From Micrasema longulum (taxonomy: Eukaryota; Arthropoda; Insecta; Trichoptera; Brachycentridae), in assembly GCA_022494885.1 (NCBI GenBank), contig JAGVSM010003534.1:186001-250000 (forward strand): 64,000 bases of DNA, written 5' to 3'. The notes below the pieces were generated by a model, which had not been told where the DNA came from, made no database searches, and worked only from the letters and a program-made list of their open reading frames with translations. The position numbers and the translations under genes are program-made. Below are positions 1 through 12,115 of the stretch, piece after piece; the stretch's first letter is position 1, and every line of letters begins with the position of its first letter.

Positions 1-1060
1 AGCGACATACTGAATAGAATTTACAGTAGACCGATGTAAAAAGTTCGTGCTTTTAACTGTACTGTTTGTTTTGCTTGTCAAAGTCGACGTGATATGACGT
101 GACTATACTTGTTCCCTCCGTTGGTCATTCTCTTTTCTTTTGGGCTGACTTTTTAGCTTGGGTTTGTATCTTTATATTATGTCTAAATTATTACAACAGA
201 GATAAATAACGTTTTGTTGACGAAAATATGGAAGTCTTGGGCTTATGACCTGGCATTGGCTGATTTAAAGTGGCCACTATGCACACGTGGATGAACACTT
301 AGACAAACTCAAAATACTGTTGAGAAAATAATTTACTTACACTAAAATTCGTCCGCTTTTTTCTTATACATGATGCACAAATCACTTCACTTCACAATTA
401 CAGGGATACGTATCATGTCGATAGTTTAGAAAACATTTTACGTACTTTATAAAACACCTCTTACATTAGATGTCTTAAAACATAAATGATGGCATATACG
501 CAGATGCAGAGTAAACGATGTTAATTTGCTTAGAAAACCACCAGGAGACTAGCTTACAGAACGAATGTAACAATCCAATTATACATTTTGAAGCATTGAA
601 GAAATGGGTATGATTGAAATACCACAATACTAGTAGAAAGACATGACAGAATACAAAATATTTATTTGAACTTTTATAAATTCACTTGTTCGAATTTAAT
701 CAGAAGTACACAAGGTAATTGAATTAATAGGTGTAGATATGAGATGAAGTGAGTGCTATTTACATTTAAGATATAAATCATTGTTGAATGAGGCAAACAG
801 AAGACTCCCCTTAGTCCTGCCGTGGAACAAGTCCCTGAGAGAATTATTGCCACGTTAATTACGTAACTTTACATAAAATGTATGTAAAGATGCCGCTAAA
901 CCACCTACTTGTCAAGGTGGCTACAGCCGCTTTGTGAGTACTGAAAATTGTTTCTACATATTTAATAAAATCAGATGTTTATTAAATTACTTTAAAAATA
1001 AATAATTCCTTATTATAAAAATTATATTTAAAGCTTTAACTTTATGGCTATTCATTATGA

Positions 1061-1241
1061 TAAAATAAATAAAACAACTTTGTTTTTAACCACTAATTTT
1101 TATTTTTCACCGACCGGTTTCAAAGCAAACAAGCTTCTTTACTAGTTACGTAAACCTTGACAAAGAAGCTTGTTTGCTTTGAAACCGGTCGGTGAAAAAT
1201 AAAAATTAGTGATTAAAAACAAAGTTGTTTTATTTATTTTA
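1061..1241. repeat. 80-bp near-perfect inverted repeat (foldback element)
   Basis: The left arm (1061-1140) and right arm (1162-1241) are reverse complements over 80 bases with one difference that I can see (CCACTAAT against TCACTAAT). A 21-base spacer (1141-1161) separates them. The right arm plus most of the spacer recurs as a single arm near 49370-49475, so this is a dispersed family. No coding potential is seen. It is either a foldback transposon or two head-to-head copies of a short element whose outer end is AACAAAGTTGTTTTATTTA. Confidence 0.85.
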
Positions 1242-1634
1242 TAATTCCTTTTTATTTTCAAGCACAAATTTTAAAAATTTATTTGTTTCATTTTTATTGC
1301 CATAAATAGAATATATGGCATTAAAAATGAATCACTAACTCCTATAATTCAACTTGTTATTTTTTATGCTTTTCGATTATTTTAAACTATTTATCCTGTT
1401 TTTGGTAGACATTATAATTATGTTTGTACTCTTTTATTAACATTTTTACTAATTCTAATGTTTGAGCACCCGATAACAAACTTAAAATTCATAGTTTATC
1501 AGGACAGTTATTGTTAAATATTTTTTTTCCGTATTTGTGCATGTTGTGTTCACATATAATTGATGAATAATATCTCAACAAAAGAAATTGTGATTATTAT
1601 GCCAATATAGATTGTATTGTTAATTAACTATCTT

Positions 1635-2783
1635 CTTTTGGAATTCGTAATCCGTTTTTATCGTTCTTTAAGTCATATCTCAGTGAAAGAAAACAGTTTT
1701 TCAGGGTAAATAATTTCATCTCAAACGGCATTAATGTATCTTCATGTGTAACACGGGGTGCGAACCTTGCTCCTTTGCTATTCAATCTGTTCATTAATGA
1801 TCTAAAAAATGTTTTTCTTACTTCATCAATTTGGCTGTTTGCTGATGACCCTAAGATTCTCAAACAGATTGACAACCCTTCCGATTGTTCACTATTACAA
1901 TCTGATTTACTGTAATAATCTACATCTCAACTTAAGTAACTGCAAGGTTATGAGATTTTTTCGTCTGGAAAATCCAATCATATACGATTACTCACCGAAC
2001 AATGAAATATTATCACCTGTTTCAAGTATACGAGATTTAGGTATTATAGTTGACACTAAACTTTCTTTTACAATTCATATTGAACGTGTTATCGATAAAT
2101 CCTTAAAACTCTTTGGATTTATTAACAGAAGCACAGCTGACTTCAAAAATATCAATACCATTAAAACTGTCTTCTGTTCCCTAGTTCGCCCGCACCTAGA
2201 ATATTTCTCTGTTATCTGGTCTCTATATTATGATGTTCACATCAAGAATATTGAATCAGTTCAACATCGATTTTGAGAAAAATAGGCTGTAGGTTGGGCT
2301 TATCCAGAAACCAATATACGTATAATGAGTTAGAAACTAGCTTAAATATATCTTCTCTTCAAGACCCTCGAAATAAATCCGACCTTCTAGTCCCATTTCA
2401 TCATCATTCCCTTTCCGCACCCAACGGTGCATAGGGCACTGCATTGGTTACCAATCGCAGCGTATCTTGATCATTTTTAGTTACATGAAGGCAAGATGAT
2501 CAGTCTTACGCTTCAGGAATCAGTCCAGGGACTATGAAGTATTCAAGTGTGAAAACAATCTTTTAAAAAAATATTTCATATCAACCATGTCGGGAATCGA
2601 ACCCGAGACCTCTTGCTTGGTAGGCAAACGCGCCGACTATTACACCACGAGGCCGATGTCCTATTTACTATACATTATATTACTATATACCATTGTGTCT
2701 TTAAACCTTTCTTTGTCATAATTTTCTATGCATAAATATGTCCTTAAAAATGCCCGTTGGGCGTATATATAAATAAATAAATG
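1635..2783 (+). mobile_element. Jockey-like non-LTR retrotransposon fragment, interrupted by a SINE
   Basis: From about 1640 one frame reads a degraded reverse transcriptase: a finger/palm stretch with SYLSERKQFF, a pocket motif APLLFNLFINDL, and the catalytic box as FADDPK near 1845. That frame stops near 1908. A second frame continues with HLNLSNCKVMRFF, RDLGIIVDTKLSF and the C-terminal VRPHLEYFSVIWS box to 2276. A third frame then gives GCRLGLSRNQY and LNISSL up to about 2395, where a minus-strand SINE (2397-2657) splits it. The 3' UTR resumes at 2658 and ends in GCCCGTTGGGCGTA followed by ATAAATAAATAAAT. The 5' part is missing and at least two frameshifts are present, so it is a dead copy. 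The family assignment (jockey/CR1 group) rests on motif style. Confidence 0.8.
2397..2657 (-). mobile_element. tRNA-derived SINE, family 1, nested in a LINE
   Basis: Read on the minus strand it starts with a tRNA-like head: GGCCTCGTGGTGTAATA holds an A box, and GGTTCGATTCCCGACA holds the B box and T-arm. A body follows (AAATATTTTTTT, then the conserved CATAGTCCCTGGACTG block). The 3' part is GCAGTGCCCTATGCACC, ending in short GATGATGATG repeats. It interrupts the jockey-like element. This is the best-preserved copy of the window's commonest SINE. Confidence 0.85.
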
Positions 2784-4164
2784 AACCATAATAAATCAAA
2801 TTAAATAATATTGCAATATAACATTGTACAATTTTTTGGACAAAGACTCCAAATAAACAAAATTCAAAGATCGATTGATTTTTATCATTTTACGTTTAGT
2901 CGCAGAAGAATAAAGGTTTTTGGTAGCAATGCAAATTAAAATAATATACTAAGAGAGAAATAAATTTCCTTTGCAATTCTATAAATTTATAGCTCTCGCT
3001 AAAATTAATTTCATTATAACTGCGCTATTACAAGGTGTTCTATTTTAAGTAGGGAAGAATTATAGCTTTAAGACATGTCATAGGCCTACCGACTACAAAC
3101 AATTCTCTCGAACTACTAATGCGCATAACCGGTTAATAAAAATAATCGAATACATTGCAACATGTTACAAAATCAATTAATCGCGGTCATTTAATAACAA
3201 TTTTTCATGGCATACTATGGGTTGCAGAAAGTGGTTGGATGTGGTTGGCTCAGGATAGGGAGATATGGAGGTTTAAGGGAGAGGCTTTTCATTACTTGAT
3301 TACCATTTTTTTCTTACACGCTTATTTAAATCCGCATGACTTCTCTTTGTACGTGTCTAAAATTTCTGTAAACCAAAATAACTCACAAAATATTGCGCCC
3401 CAGAGAAGAATGAATGCCACAATTATCTATTTTTTTTACAAACAGAACTCGCTTCCTCTATATCTCATTCTCAATTTGGTCAAAAAATTTTGTCTTAGCA
3501 TTTCATTTTGCACAAATCTCTTCATTTATACACCTATTGTCTGCAATATCTTACTCTTTTAAATGTTAACATAAATGATTTTCCATACTCGTCTAAGAAA
3601 AATCAATTTTGTCAAAATTCGTCTACTTTCATCATTATTTTTTTCCAAATTCATAATGTACTTATATGCAAAGGTCAACACTTGGGATCTATTGTTATCT
3701 GCCAAAATTCATTCTCCAATTTTAAACAAAAAACCAACTAAATTATTTAATATAACTTAAATCTTTTAACTAAAATCCTTAAGATTTATTCATAAATTGC
3801 CTGCTGATGTTATTGTAGACAAAGAAATAAAACTTGAAAAAAAACTTGAGTAAACATGGACACAATACGAGAATATCAGAACAATATCATATATTTTATA
3901 ACATTCTAAAACGAGACAAGGACAGTCGAGAGTAATAAACCAGAAAATTAAATTAGGTAAATAATAAACTACGAGAAAAAACTTAACAAAAGACTAAGAC
4001 AACCTTTCCAAATTATGTTTAAAATATTATCATTAACAATAGAATATGAACTTCGAAAAAATATTTTGTTAAATGAATGTTATCCGTATGGACCCATACG
4101 GGTCCGTAAATAAATATATTTTAAATAAAAAAAAACTTGAACTTATTTGCGCCAATAATCGAAC
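2784..4164. other. AT-rich non-coding stretch
   Basis: Open frames here (3155-3562 and 3508-3741) are low-complexity Phe/Ile/Tyr/Leu-rich readings of T-rich DNA with no recognisable domain. A short palindrome CCGTATGGACCCATACGG lies near 4084-4101. Nothing else is supported. Confidence 0.5.
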
Positions 4165-4345
4165 ATGCTAAGCCTCTATTTTAGAGGATTGTCAGAAGGT
4201 GGGAAAAAGTATATGTAATGTAAGGAAGATTTGAAAAATACGTCACAACACAAAGACCAATTGAGTAAACATCTTTATTGGATTTTTCTTCGCAACTCGC
4301 GGTAATCGAATCCGCGATGTTGAATCTTTATCGAAGCCAGTTATG
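4165..4345 (-). mobile_element. tRNA-related SINE, family 3 (diverged copy)
   Basis: On the minus strand CGCGGATTCGATTACCGCG resembles a tRNA T-arm with B box (about 4299-4317). The sequence beside it (GTGGGAAAAAG, TATATGTAATG) and the small hairpin CCTCTATTTTAGAGG match the copy at 17140-17335 in the same order. Homology between the two copies is visible but patchy. The flank to about 4460 is more GC-rich and unassigned. Confidence 0.6.
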
Positions 4346-4499
4346 CACATCTCTACTTGATACTCGGTACTGGAGACTAAGGAGTAGGGACTGCAGCGTC
4401 TTCCCCTTCCTTAGGGCAGAGCGGCGTGGAAAGGCTTCAGCACATAGTATTTTCATTAAAAGTGACACATGTAGTGAGTTAATATAACGCACATAAATA

Positions 4500-5290
4500 T
4501 CAGGGCGCTTTACCTTTCCGATCTGTCACCTTGGTGTGTTTTGTGGGGGGAGTATTGGAGTCTACTAAAGTGCTGACGTAATATATTGCACGGTAATTAA
4601 ACGTGGTTTTTCTGTTAAATAATTTCTCTCAATTACGCGTAAACGCATTTTAACTACTTACCGACTTTTTTGTGTCTAACGGTTTCGAACAGTACCCATA
4701 TCTTTGTAAGGACTCAAATCACACTAACATGCATATCCCACTATAGAACGTAGGTGTTAGCTTCTTATGTGTTCTATCAGCAAGTTGGTTTGATATTTTT
4801 TAGCAACCGTATCTTCTATTAAACACTGATATTTTGCAATGCATAGTTGGAATGTTTATATTTTGGTATTTTAAAAATGTTTTGCGATCTATGGCTGCAG
4901 TCAAATAAAAAGTAAATAAATCATGTGATTTCCGCATTTTAAATAAATAATAAATTGATTTAAAACATAATTTTGTTGGTATTTTTGATATTTTTTTTTT
5001 TATAAATACATTCTTCTATAATCAAGGTTTACAACCATTATTCTCAAACCATTTTATTTTTTAAACGATTATTGAGAGTATACTTTGATTTAGAATTTAA
5101 GAAAAATATCACAATATTTGTGTGATATCAATATGTGTTTTTTCTCAAAACAAATATTAAAGATTGTACTTACATATATAATACTTTATATGTTATTTTC
5201 AAATCAAAGGAATACATTTTACTTAAAGACTTCGTCTTTGTACGAGGTCTAACCTAGCTAAAGTTGGTAAAATAAACCAAAGTAGGGAAC
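4500..5290. other. AT-rich non-coding stretch
   Basis: No coding region, splice-flanked exon or repeat copy is recognised in this stretch. Confidence 0.5.
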
Positions 5291-5292
5291 AA

Positions 5293-5422
5293 AACGCCGA
5301 ACTCTCCTCTCGTGGAACGGAAGGCCTGTTGACTACTGCCAACAGGCCGGCTTCTCCTGAAGAGTTTTAAGTGGTTTCCTCTCCACATGAGCAAATGCTG
5401 AGAAGTTCCTGATTGGCCCACA
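5293..5422 (+). mobile_element. Short dispersed element with internal hairpin, copy 1
   Basis: It begins AACGCCGAA and contains GGCCTGTTGAC-TACT-GCCAACAGGCC, an 11-bp stem with one mismatch. A conserved block follows (GTGGTTTCCTCTCCA, then GAAGTTCCTGATTGGCCCAC). The same block order occurs at 15393-15529, where target duplications prove mobility. No tRNA boxes or protein are seen. Confidence 0.7.
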
Positions 5423-6070
5423 TAAGTATATCCCTCCTGATCCCAACAGTTTAGTTAAATTTATATAAATTTAATTGCACAAAAAAGCACTTTTTAAAAA
5501 TATAAACTTTTATATTATAAGCATGGTAAATAATAAAGCAACTCCCATATAAAAAAAACCTAGTTAAGTTTAGTTTATATTTCAAGATACGTAATCTACC
5601 GGACAAAAAATATTATTTTTTAGTTACGTATATAAATTTTTTTTACGTACATTTTTTTAATCAGAAACACCTTATGTATAACCATTGTCTGTTATATTCT
5701 TTCAATTGTGTAATTTTGATGCAAATGGCAAAATTGTATGATTTTGTCTTAAAGAAAAAAAAGTTATATTTTGTTTCTAATTTTATCTTTATTACTGAGG
5801 ATGTTCAGTGCTAAGGGAAATTATGTATGAAATTTTTTTTGTTACACGCTGTATAAACTCGATCATTCAATACGTCATAATTGTTGAGCGATGACGTTTT
5901 TTTGACACTTATGCCATATCGTTTGATACTTGGGGTAATTATTTATTTCAAACTTGGAATGTAAAGTCTATATATATCATTTTCAAGATCAAATATAAAA
6001 GGAGGTCAATGTCGCATTTGTCGGCAAATTGTACGGCAAAGTATCTTGAAAATATATGAAAAAAATAAAT
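5423..6070. other. AT-rich non-coding stretch
   Basis: T- and A-rich sequence without credible exons. No repeat family of this window is recognised in it. Confidence 0.45.
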
Positions 6071-6102
6071 AAAAAAAGAACTACTTTGAACGACGTCACT
6101 AC

Positions 6103-6370
6103 CGATTTGCACCTAATAGTGCAAAGGACACTGCATTGGTTCACCAATCGCAGCGTATCTAGATATTTTTCTTGTTACCTGAAGGTAAGATGATTAGTCT
6201 TACGTTCAGGTATAAGTCCAGAGACTATAACATATTTTGGTGTGAAAACACCCTTTTAAATAAGTATTTCATATTTACCATGTCGGGAATCGAACTCAAG
6301 ACCTCTCGCATGGTAGGCAAACGCGTTGACCATTACACCACGAGGCCGATAAAATTTGGAGGAACTAGTG
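6103..6370 (-). mobile_element. tRNA-derived SINE, family 1, with target-site duplication
   Basis: The minus-strand head reads GGCCTCGTGGTGTAATGG and then GAGTTCGATTCCCGACA. The body and the CAGTG..TTTGCAC 3' block match the copy at 2397-2657. It is flanked by GAACGACGTCACTA (6089-6102) and GAACGACGTTACTA (6371-6384), a 14-base target duplication with one change. The host sequence around it is itself a repeat that recurs at about 45538-45600 without the SINE. Confidence 0.85.
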
Positions 6371-6504
6371 AACGACGTTACTAGTTCTTCCGAATCAACC
6401 AATGATAGAGAGTGTTGTGAGTAATTTTAAAATTGCAAAACTTAAAACAGAACTTAGGATAATACGATACGTAAAAATGTTTTTCAAAAATTAGGCTCAG
6501 CTTA

Positions 6505-6700
6505 ATTTTTTTATTAATTTATTTATTTATTTATTTAATTTTACAATACGCCCAAGGGGCATTTACAAAAAATATACAGTTAAGTACAAACATAGTGCGT
6601 AAAAATTTAAAAGATAAACAATACATTTAGAAACAATAAGAAGCATACATTAATAGTCTATTAACAAAAAAAAAAAGACTATTGAATTTCTTCATCGCTT
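6505..6700 (-). mobile_element. LINE 3' end fragment (same family as 1635-2783)
   Basis: On the minus strand the block AAATGCCCCTTGGGCGTA is followed by repeated AAATAAAT. This matches the 3' terminus of the jockey-like element at 2750-2783. Only the 3' UTR is present, as expected of a heavily 5'-truncated insertion. Confidence 0.65.
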
Positions 6701-9030
6701 ATAACCCTGTATTATTTGCAAATAACGCAAGAAATGGTAGTTAGTTAAGTCATCTCTCCGGAATATCTGCATTACCGGAGAATAATATATTATGTGATAT
6801 ATTTTACCTGTAAGTTCTACGGCAATAATTCACATTGCAGACATAATTGGAATTTTCCCATCAGTTTAACATACGCGCTGTTGTTTGGTTTCCCATTGAC
6901 ATGAACCGAGATAGTTAACATTTTCATTTTGTGTAGGTAGGCGTTACATTCCTTGCAGTCTTATCTTAATAAATTATTAAGTATTGTCGACATATATCAG
7001 ACAGCACAATGTTGCACAAATATCGAGATTCTAGGAGTATGCGAGGCTGAGACAAGCATTATAGACAAAAATGAGAGTTTCAGAGTTGATTTGGGTGCGT
7101 AAAGCAAATGGACAGCGAAAGAACGGCTTAAAATATTAACAATGCAAATGAACCTAGCTGGACTTAAGGGGGCGATTCGAATCCCCCATAGACAGATTTT
7201 AATTCGATAACTCCTTCCACAAATGTAACAGTTTCTAGATACTCAACCCTGATGCTGCAAAAACAGGTAAAAATTAATACTAATTTTGGTCAAAGAGTTC
7301 GGTTTACTACTCTGTTTAAATGTACAATATACTTCCATTATCCATTAGGACAATTAATAAGTGCTCACAATATAAAATTGCTATTAAAAAATGGATAGTG
7401 GAGGTGGGTTGCGCACTGATCGATGAGTGGATCAAGCCAAATTGGTAAAAATTTGTATACTGTTTATGAAATTTGGTCTACAGGTGTAAATTGGTTATGT
7501 TTTTTATGATTATTTTAGTTTATATTGCTTATTATGTTAATTATAATTGGGTTAATTAGATTAATTACGTTTTTATTTTATTATTATGTTAACTCTGTTA
7601 AATAACTAATTTAAAGCATGTTTTATTTATTGTAAATTTTTTCCCTCGGCACGGGACACCTTATTCTGTATTTAAAAAAAGAATACAAACTCAAGTATTA
7701 TAAAGCTGTTTGCCGTATATTTTTTGTAATCGTGAAATCAATAGAAATAACCGTTTTCCTGTTTTTGTTTTTAAATTTTGAAAAAAAATATATATAAACA
7801 AAAAAAGACGTAAATAATACAAGGGTCAATTTCACTTTATGTACATAAGCATTCGGCAAATTAACAAAAATGAATGAAATACACGAATGAGTAATATATG
7901 TGTACGCGAAAACATGAATAAATTATTGCACGGTCATAAACACTTTTAACGTTTTATTCTTATGATGCCATATATAGGTACAAAAAGACGCTGGGGTCGT
8001 TTGGTCCCCCCTGTTTGGATCATGTGTAATTTTTGGATGCTTAGTGAGGGAAAGGTTACTGTTGATCGTAGAAGACTGAGAAAGACATCGCATGATAAAA
8101 TCTAAAAAATACTTTAATTTATATGCGCTAAAAGTCGTAATAATCGTCGTGGACGTGTGAGAATATGTAGCACCTTTAGTACGAAAACGACTGAACTAAA
8201 AATATCAACTTTTTCGGATACTGTAAAAGAAGAATGTAAATTGTGTAAATGTAAAATGCCTTTGTATTCTTTCTTTGATTGATTCGTATTTTAAGAAGAA
8301 AACGCCAAATTTTGAGTTAAAAACTATACCGAAGGCATTCAGCCATGAATCTATGAAAAACAAGCGTAAAAAAATTTTTTTTTACAAGTTTAAACACTTA
8401 ATTTATTTATAAGAATGAAAAAAAAACAAACAAACATGTGCACTTTGATAAATAATATAATGACATAATTTCTACTAGGTTAGATCAGGTCACCAAACAC
8501 ATGTTTTATTTATTCATGAAATGACATAAACATAAATAAGTCACCAAGATTATCGGTAAATCGGAACGAAACCTTTACAAAGCCAAATTGGTCGTTGTAA
8601 TATTTTAAGAAATAAAGTAAAGTGGCCATTTGTATCGGAATAAAATCAAATCCACCGGCTTTCGGTGACTATATGTTTGTCTGCGTTGTGTCCTTCACAC
8701 AGCAATATAAACACAACACTAATAGCGTCCCTTCCGTACTGACAAGAAACCTAAATTCTCTGAGTAACAAAGAGACCGATGTAACGGTTTAGTCCTATTC
8801 TCACCGTAATGTTGCATTTTTTAATGCAGAAAGATGGATAATGTTTATTGAAGTCGTTTATGGATCCTAACTAATGTTAAGTCTTTTTTGTTTTAAAGAT
8901 GCAATGTATGGATGTAGAGGAAGCATGAACCTGGTTTTAATTGAGTTTATAACGTGTTCTGTTCACAAATGATTTAATTTAAAAAACTGAAATAATCTGA
9001 AAAATACACTTAATTTATACCCATGTACAT
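6701..9030. other. Non-coding stretch with one LINE 3' tail
   Basis: Mostly unassigned AT-rich DNA. Near 7630-7690 the block CCCTCGGCACGGGACACC matches the 3' UTR block at 47136-47160 and 38060-38085. This marks a short 3' fragment of another LINE family. No gene is supported. Confidence 0.4.
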
Positions 9031-9036
9031 TTATTA

Positions 9037-9288
9037 GTCGGCCTCGTAGCGCAATGGTCAGCACATTTAACTACCATACAAGAGGTCAAAAGGTTGATTT
9101 TAGACACTGTTGACATGAAATATTTATTTAAAAAGGCATTTTAGCACTAAAATATCTCATAGTCCCTGGACTGGCACCTGAAGTTACTACATTTATGTAA
9201 CAAAAATGATCAAGATACGCTGCTATTGATTCTCCAATGCAGTGCCTTATGCATCATAAGATGCGGAACAGGAATTATGATGATAATG
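9037..9288 (+). mobile_element. tRNA-derived SINE, family 1
   Basis: The plus-strand head is TCGGCCTCGTAGCGCAATGG. The B-box part is degraded. The body is complete: AAATATTTATTTAAAAAGG, CATAGTCCCTGGACTGGCAC, ATGCAGTGCC, and a GATGATAATG tail. More diverged than the 28.2-kb copy. Confidence 0.8.
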
Positions 9289-9309
9289 TTTATTTAAATT
9301 ATGTCAAGG

Positions 9310-9500
9310 CGGATGGAAGAATGATAAAGTTTTGGATGTGAAATTGAACCAGAACTCTGGACGAGTGTTTGAGATTTGATGGATATTCTCAGGTAAAAAT
9401 CCTGAAATGGAAAATCGATAAGTTCGCCTTGTAGTACAATGGTTGGCGCATTTGTCATTATGCTTGAGGTCTCGGGGTAGACTCCTAACATGGCCGACGA
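9310..9500 (+). mobile_element. SINE family 1 head with an extra 5' leader
   Basis: A tRNA-like head (CGCCTTGTAGTACAATGG, then GAGGTCTCGGGG) starts near 9423 and ends soon after 9500 without the usual body. About 100 bases before it (CTCAGGTAAAAATCCTGAAA, then GGAAAATCGATAA) resemble those preceding the head at 11780-11870. Some copies may therefore carry a longer 5' region. Confidence 0.55.
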
Positions 9501-9604
9501 AAATCTAAAAACATTACGTATATGTTTTTTGGAGCCATACAGCGTAAGTTCAGAGAAACATTTTTTTATGTTGTTTTTTTTTTTAAATATTAGATTATAA
9601 TCGC

Positions 9605-9790
9605 TTATAAGCGGTACGCTTCGGACGTGGATAAGGGAAGTGGCTGGGTAGGGGAGGGGTAGAGGTTTCTGTAAGAGATGCTAGTCAGAGACATTTAGGA
9701 TTGTCTCCATTTTCAAAAACGAACAAACCATCACGCCGTTTCCCTTTAGGGGTAGGTAGCAGGCGCGTTCCGTCTTTTGGAGCGCATCCC
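9605..9790 (-). mobile_element. RTE-like LINE 3' end fragment
   Basis: On the minus strand CTACCCCTAAAGGGAAACGG, then CGTGATGGTTTGTT, parallels the end of the RTE-type element at 47383-47735 (CTACCCTTACGAGGATACGG, then CGTGATGATTTGTT). Only the last part of the element is present and the rest is unrecognisable. Confidence 0.55.
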
Positions 9791-11210
9791 TTGAATATTT
9801 GAAAATAATAGTGTGTATTTTATTTTATTTAATTACAAATATCAAAAAAAAAATCTACAAATATTCCTAAAATAATCGCCGAAAATATTTATGCGCATGC
9901 GATTTACAAATTTAGAAAATATTTTCAGTATACATACATACCCACTATATGCATGCTTATTTTCCATATCAATGTTCTCTTATCTTGGCTTGATAGTATT
10001 CGTTATAAACGCCAAAATCTGGATACTACTCTTTATTTTGAGTCAAGTCGTATTACAAATGTTCGAATTTCCGCGCACGCGCATAAAGGATCATAGCGTT
10101 GTCGTATTACGAGACTCGTGGAGATAACAACATCCAACTTGTGTAATGCGAAGAAAAAGACTTTTAATAACGTATTGCATAAAGTTTTAAATAGTGTATT
10201 ATTGTAATTTGGCTAAAATTTATGAACATGGAAATGGAAAACTTATAAAGCACCTTTTTTGTAATATAATACAAAACCTCAAGCGCACTTTACAGAAGTG
10301 ATTCTATGCATTACCGATTTTAATTAGATATCTAAAAATAAGAACAACTAAAAGTAAGAACATGACTATTTGTTTTCAGCACTAGGAGTGATAATGTTCA
10401 CCGCACGCGCCTGGTAGGTAGAGATGTTAAAACGCCATTCCACTTATTTTAAAGTTAAAATATTTTTTTATATAGTTTTATCAAATATTTGTAAGGATTT
10501 TATGAGAAATGTTTATCTGAAATTTCGCAGTTTGGCCTTAAATCACCCTTTCTGCTAAGTTTGTTTAAAAAATTATAATTTCCTGAAATTCGGTTACTTC
10601 AGATAAAATAAAAATTACAAATGCATTGAAAAGACTAGCTATCAAAATCATTCAGAATTTTTTTTTTTGAATTTTTTGGTTCAAACAAGATGAAATAATC
10701 TGAAGCAATCAATGTCCCATTACATATTTCCAATTGCTCTGAGCATCGAGCGGTCAAATTTCAACATTGCGTTCTATTAAAGTCAATACCCTTAGGGTGT
10801 TTTTATATGTACATATGTCAATAAAATTTACCCCATCCGTCCGGTGATATGTAAACTCAATATTCATCGAAATCCACTCGCAAATCCATTTCACCGGCAT
10901 AACGGACTGAAGTAAAACGTGGTGAAGTTTGCCAAAGGGGTCGAATGATGGTAAAAAATATCATCCTGAAATCCATTTTTTGTTCTTATTATTTGAAACA
11001 TGAAAATTTTCTTATTTTTTCATTTAAATTATAGTATCAAACTGAAACTACATTGTAATTGACGTGAGTCGAAAAAATAATACACCTGGCACTTCAAAAT
11101 GCGTGGAGTGGAATTGCTACGTCCATAAAATGGTGAATTATTTAAGATATTTTAAATGATATACATACAAAACTTTGAATTGACTTTTTTCTCTAATAAT
11201 TTAAATAATT
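9791..11210. other. AT-rich non-coding stretch
   Basis: The open frame at 9891-10127 has no domain and no splice context. Nothing supported. Confidence 0.45.
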
Positions 11211-11345
11211 AGCGAGACGGGTTGTAGTCCCTCTGCTTCAGGAGGTCTGAGGTTCAAACCCCGCTCTGCCACAATTTGTTCCCAATTTCTTACGACCAAA
11301 GTAAAATAGCCTCAAAATTTTAAAACTTAGGTTGATATGAATGCA
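11211..11345 (+). mobile_element. tRNA-like SINE head, family 2 (weak)
   Basis: GGGTTGTAGTCCCTCTGCTT, followed after a short arm by AGGTTCAAACCCCGCTCTGCC, resembles the A- and B-box order of the family 2 copies (45168, 42697). The downstream CCAATTTCTTACGACC is only loosely similar. It could be an old copy. Confidence 0.45.
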
Positions 11346-11779
11346 AATACGTCTTTAAAAAAATACTTGCCATCGTTTGTCATTTACACAATTTTATTTC
11401 AATCGAAAATGTTTCATTCAAATGCTTTAAAACATAAATAATATTTGTCGTGACAAGAAAATACTTGTTACAAGAAACCTTTTACTTCTGGTCGAAAAAT
11501 TGCCCACTGCATTAGCATTAACTTGTGTATTTGATGAAATCTTTGCAAACTTCTAAAAACAAAGTATTCCCAAATAAATAAAGTATGCAACATCAACAAC
11601 TAATCGATGATTATATTTAAGATCACAGCTTTGATTTTTTAAATATTGAGTTAACGAGTTAATTCAACCATTAAGTAAACACAATAATTCAATATTCCTT
11701 TTTTATAAGTTCATATCAATTACTACGCATTGGTTCTCAGGGAACAGGAAAATAAATAATTCAGCTTCGTTTGTGTATG

Positions 11780-12115
11780 TGAAATAAAACCAGGATCCTG
11801 AATCGACTGTTTTCACCTCGATAATTACATTCAGGTAAAAACCTTGAAAAAAGGAAAATGAGAAAAATTAAAGCCACCTCGTATTGCAGTAGTCAATACG
11901 GCTGCCTACCATGCCTGAGACACTAGAATCAATTTTTCACAATGCCGACATAAAATATATTTTTGCATTGCAATATTCAATTGATTTTAGACTGGTATCT
12001 ATAGCTTAAGACTGATAACCCCAACTTTATTTAACATACGATTAAGTTGCATTTGATGAAACGATTTAGTACTCTTTGCGTCATTAGGTGCGAATAAAGA
12101 AATGACGATGAGTAT
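11780..12115 (+). mobile_element. SINE family 1, long form with 5' leader
   Basis: The degraded tRNA-like head lies at about 11872-11950 (GCCACCTCGTATTGCAGTAG). A family 1 body follows, ending GTCATTAGGTGCG and then ATGACGATGAG. The roughly 90 bases before the head (ATTCAGGTAAAAACCTTG, AAAAAGGAAAATGAG) match the leader of the 9310-9500 copy. Confidence 0.6.

Noticed and set aside
3155..3741. Overlapping hydrophobic open frames as a membrane protein
   Set aside because: T-rich low-complexity translation with no start context, domain or conserved motif.
7160..7190. T-arm-like GATTCGAATC motif suggesting a tRNA
   Set aside because: No A box or cloverleaf around it. It is a short chance palindrome.
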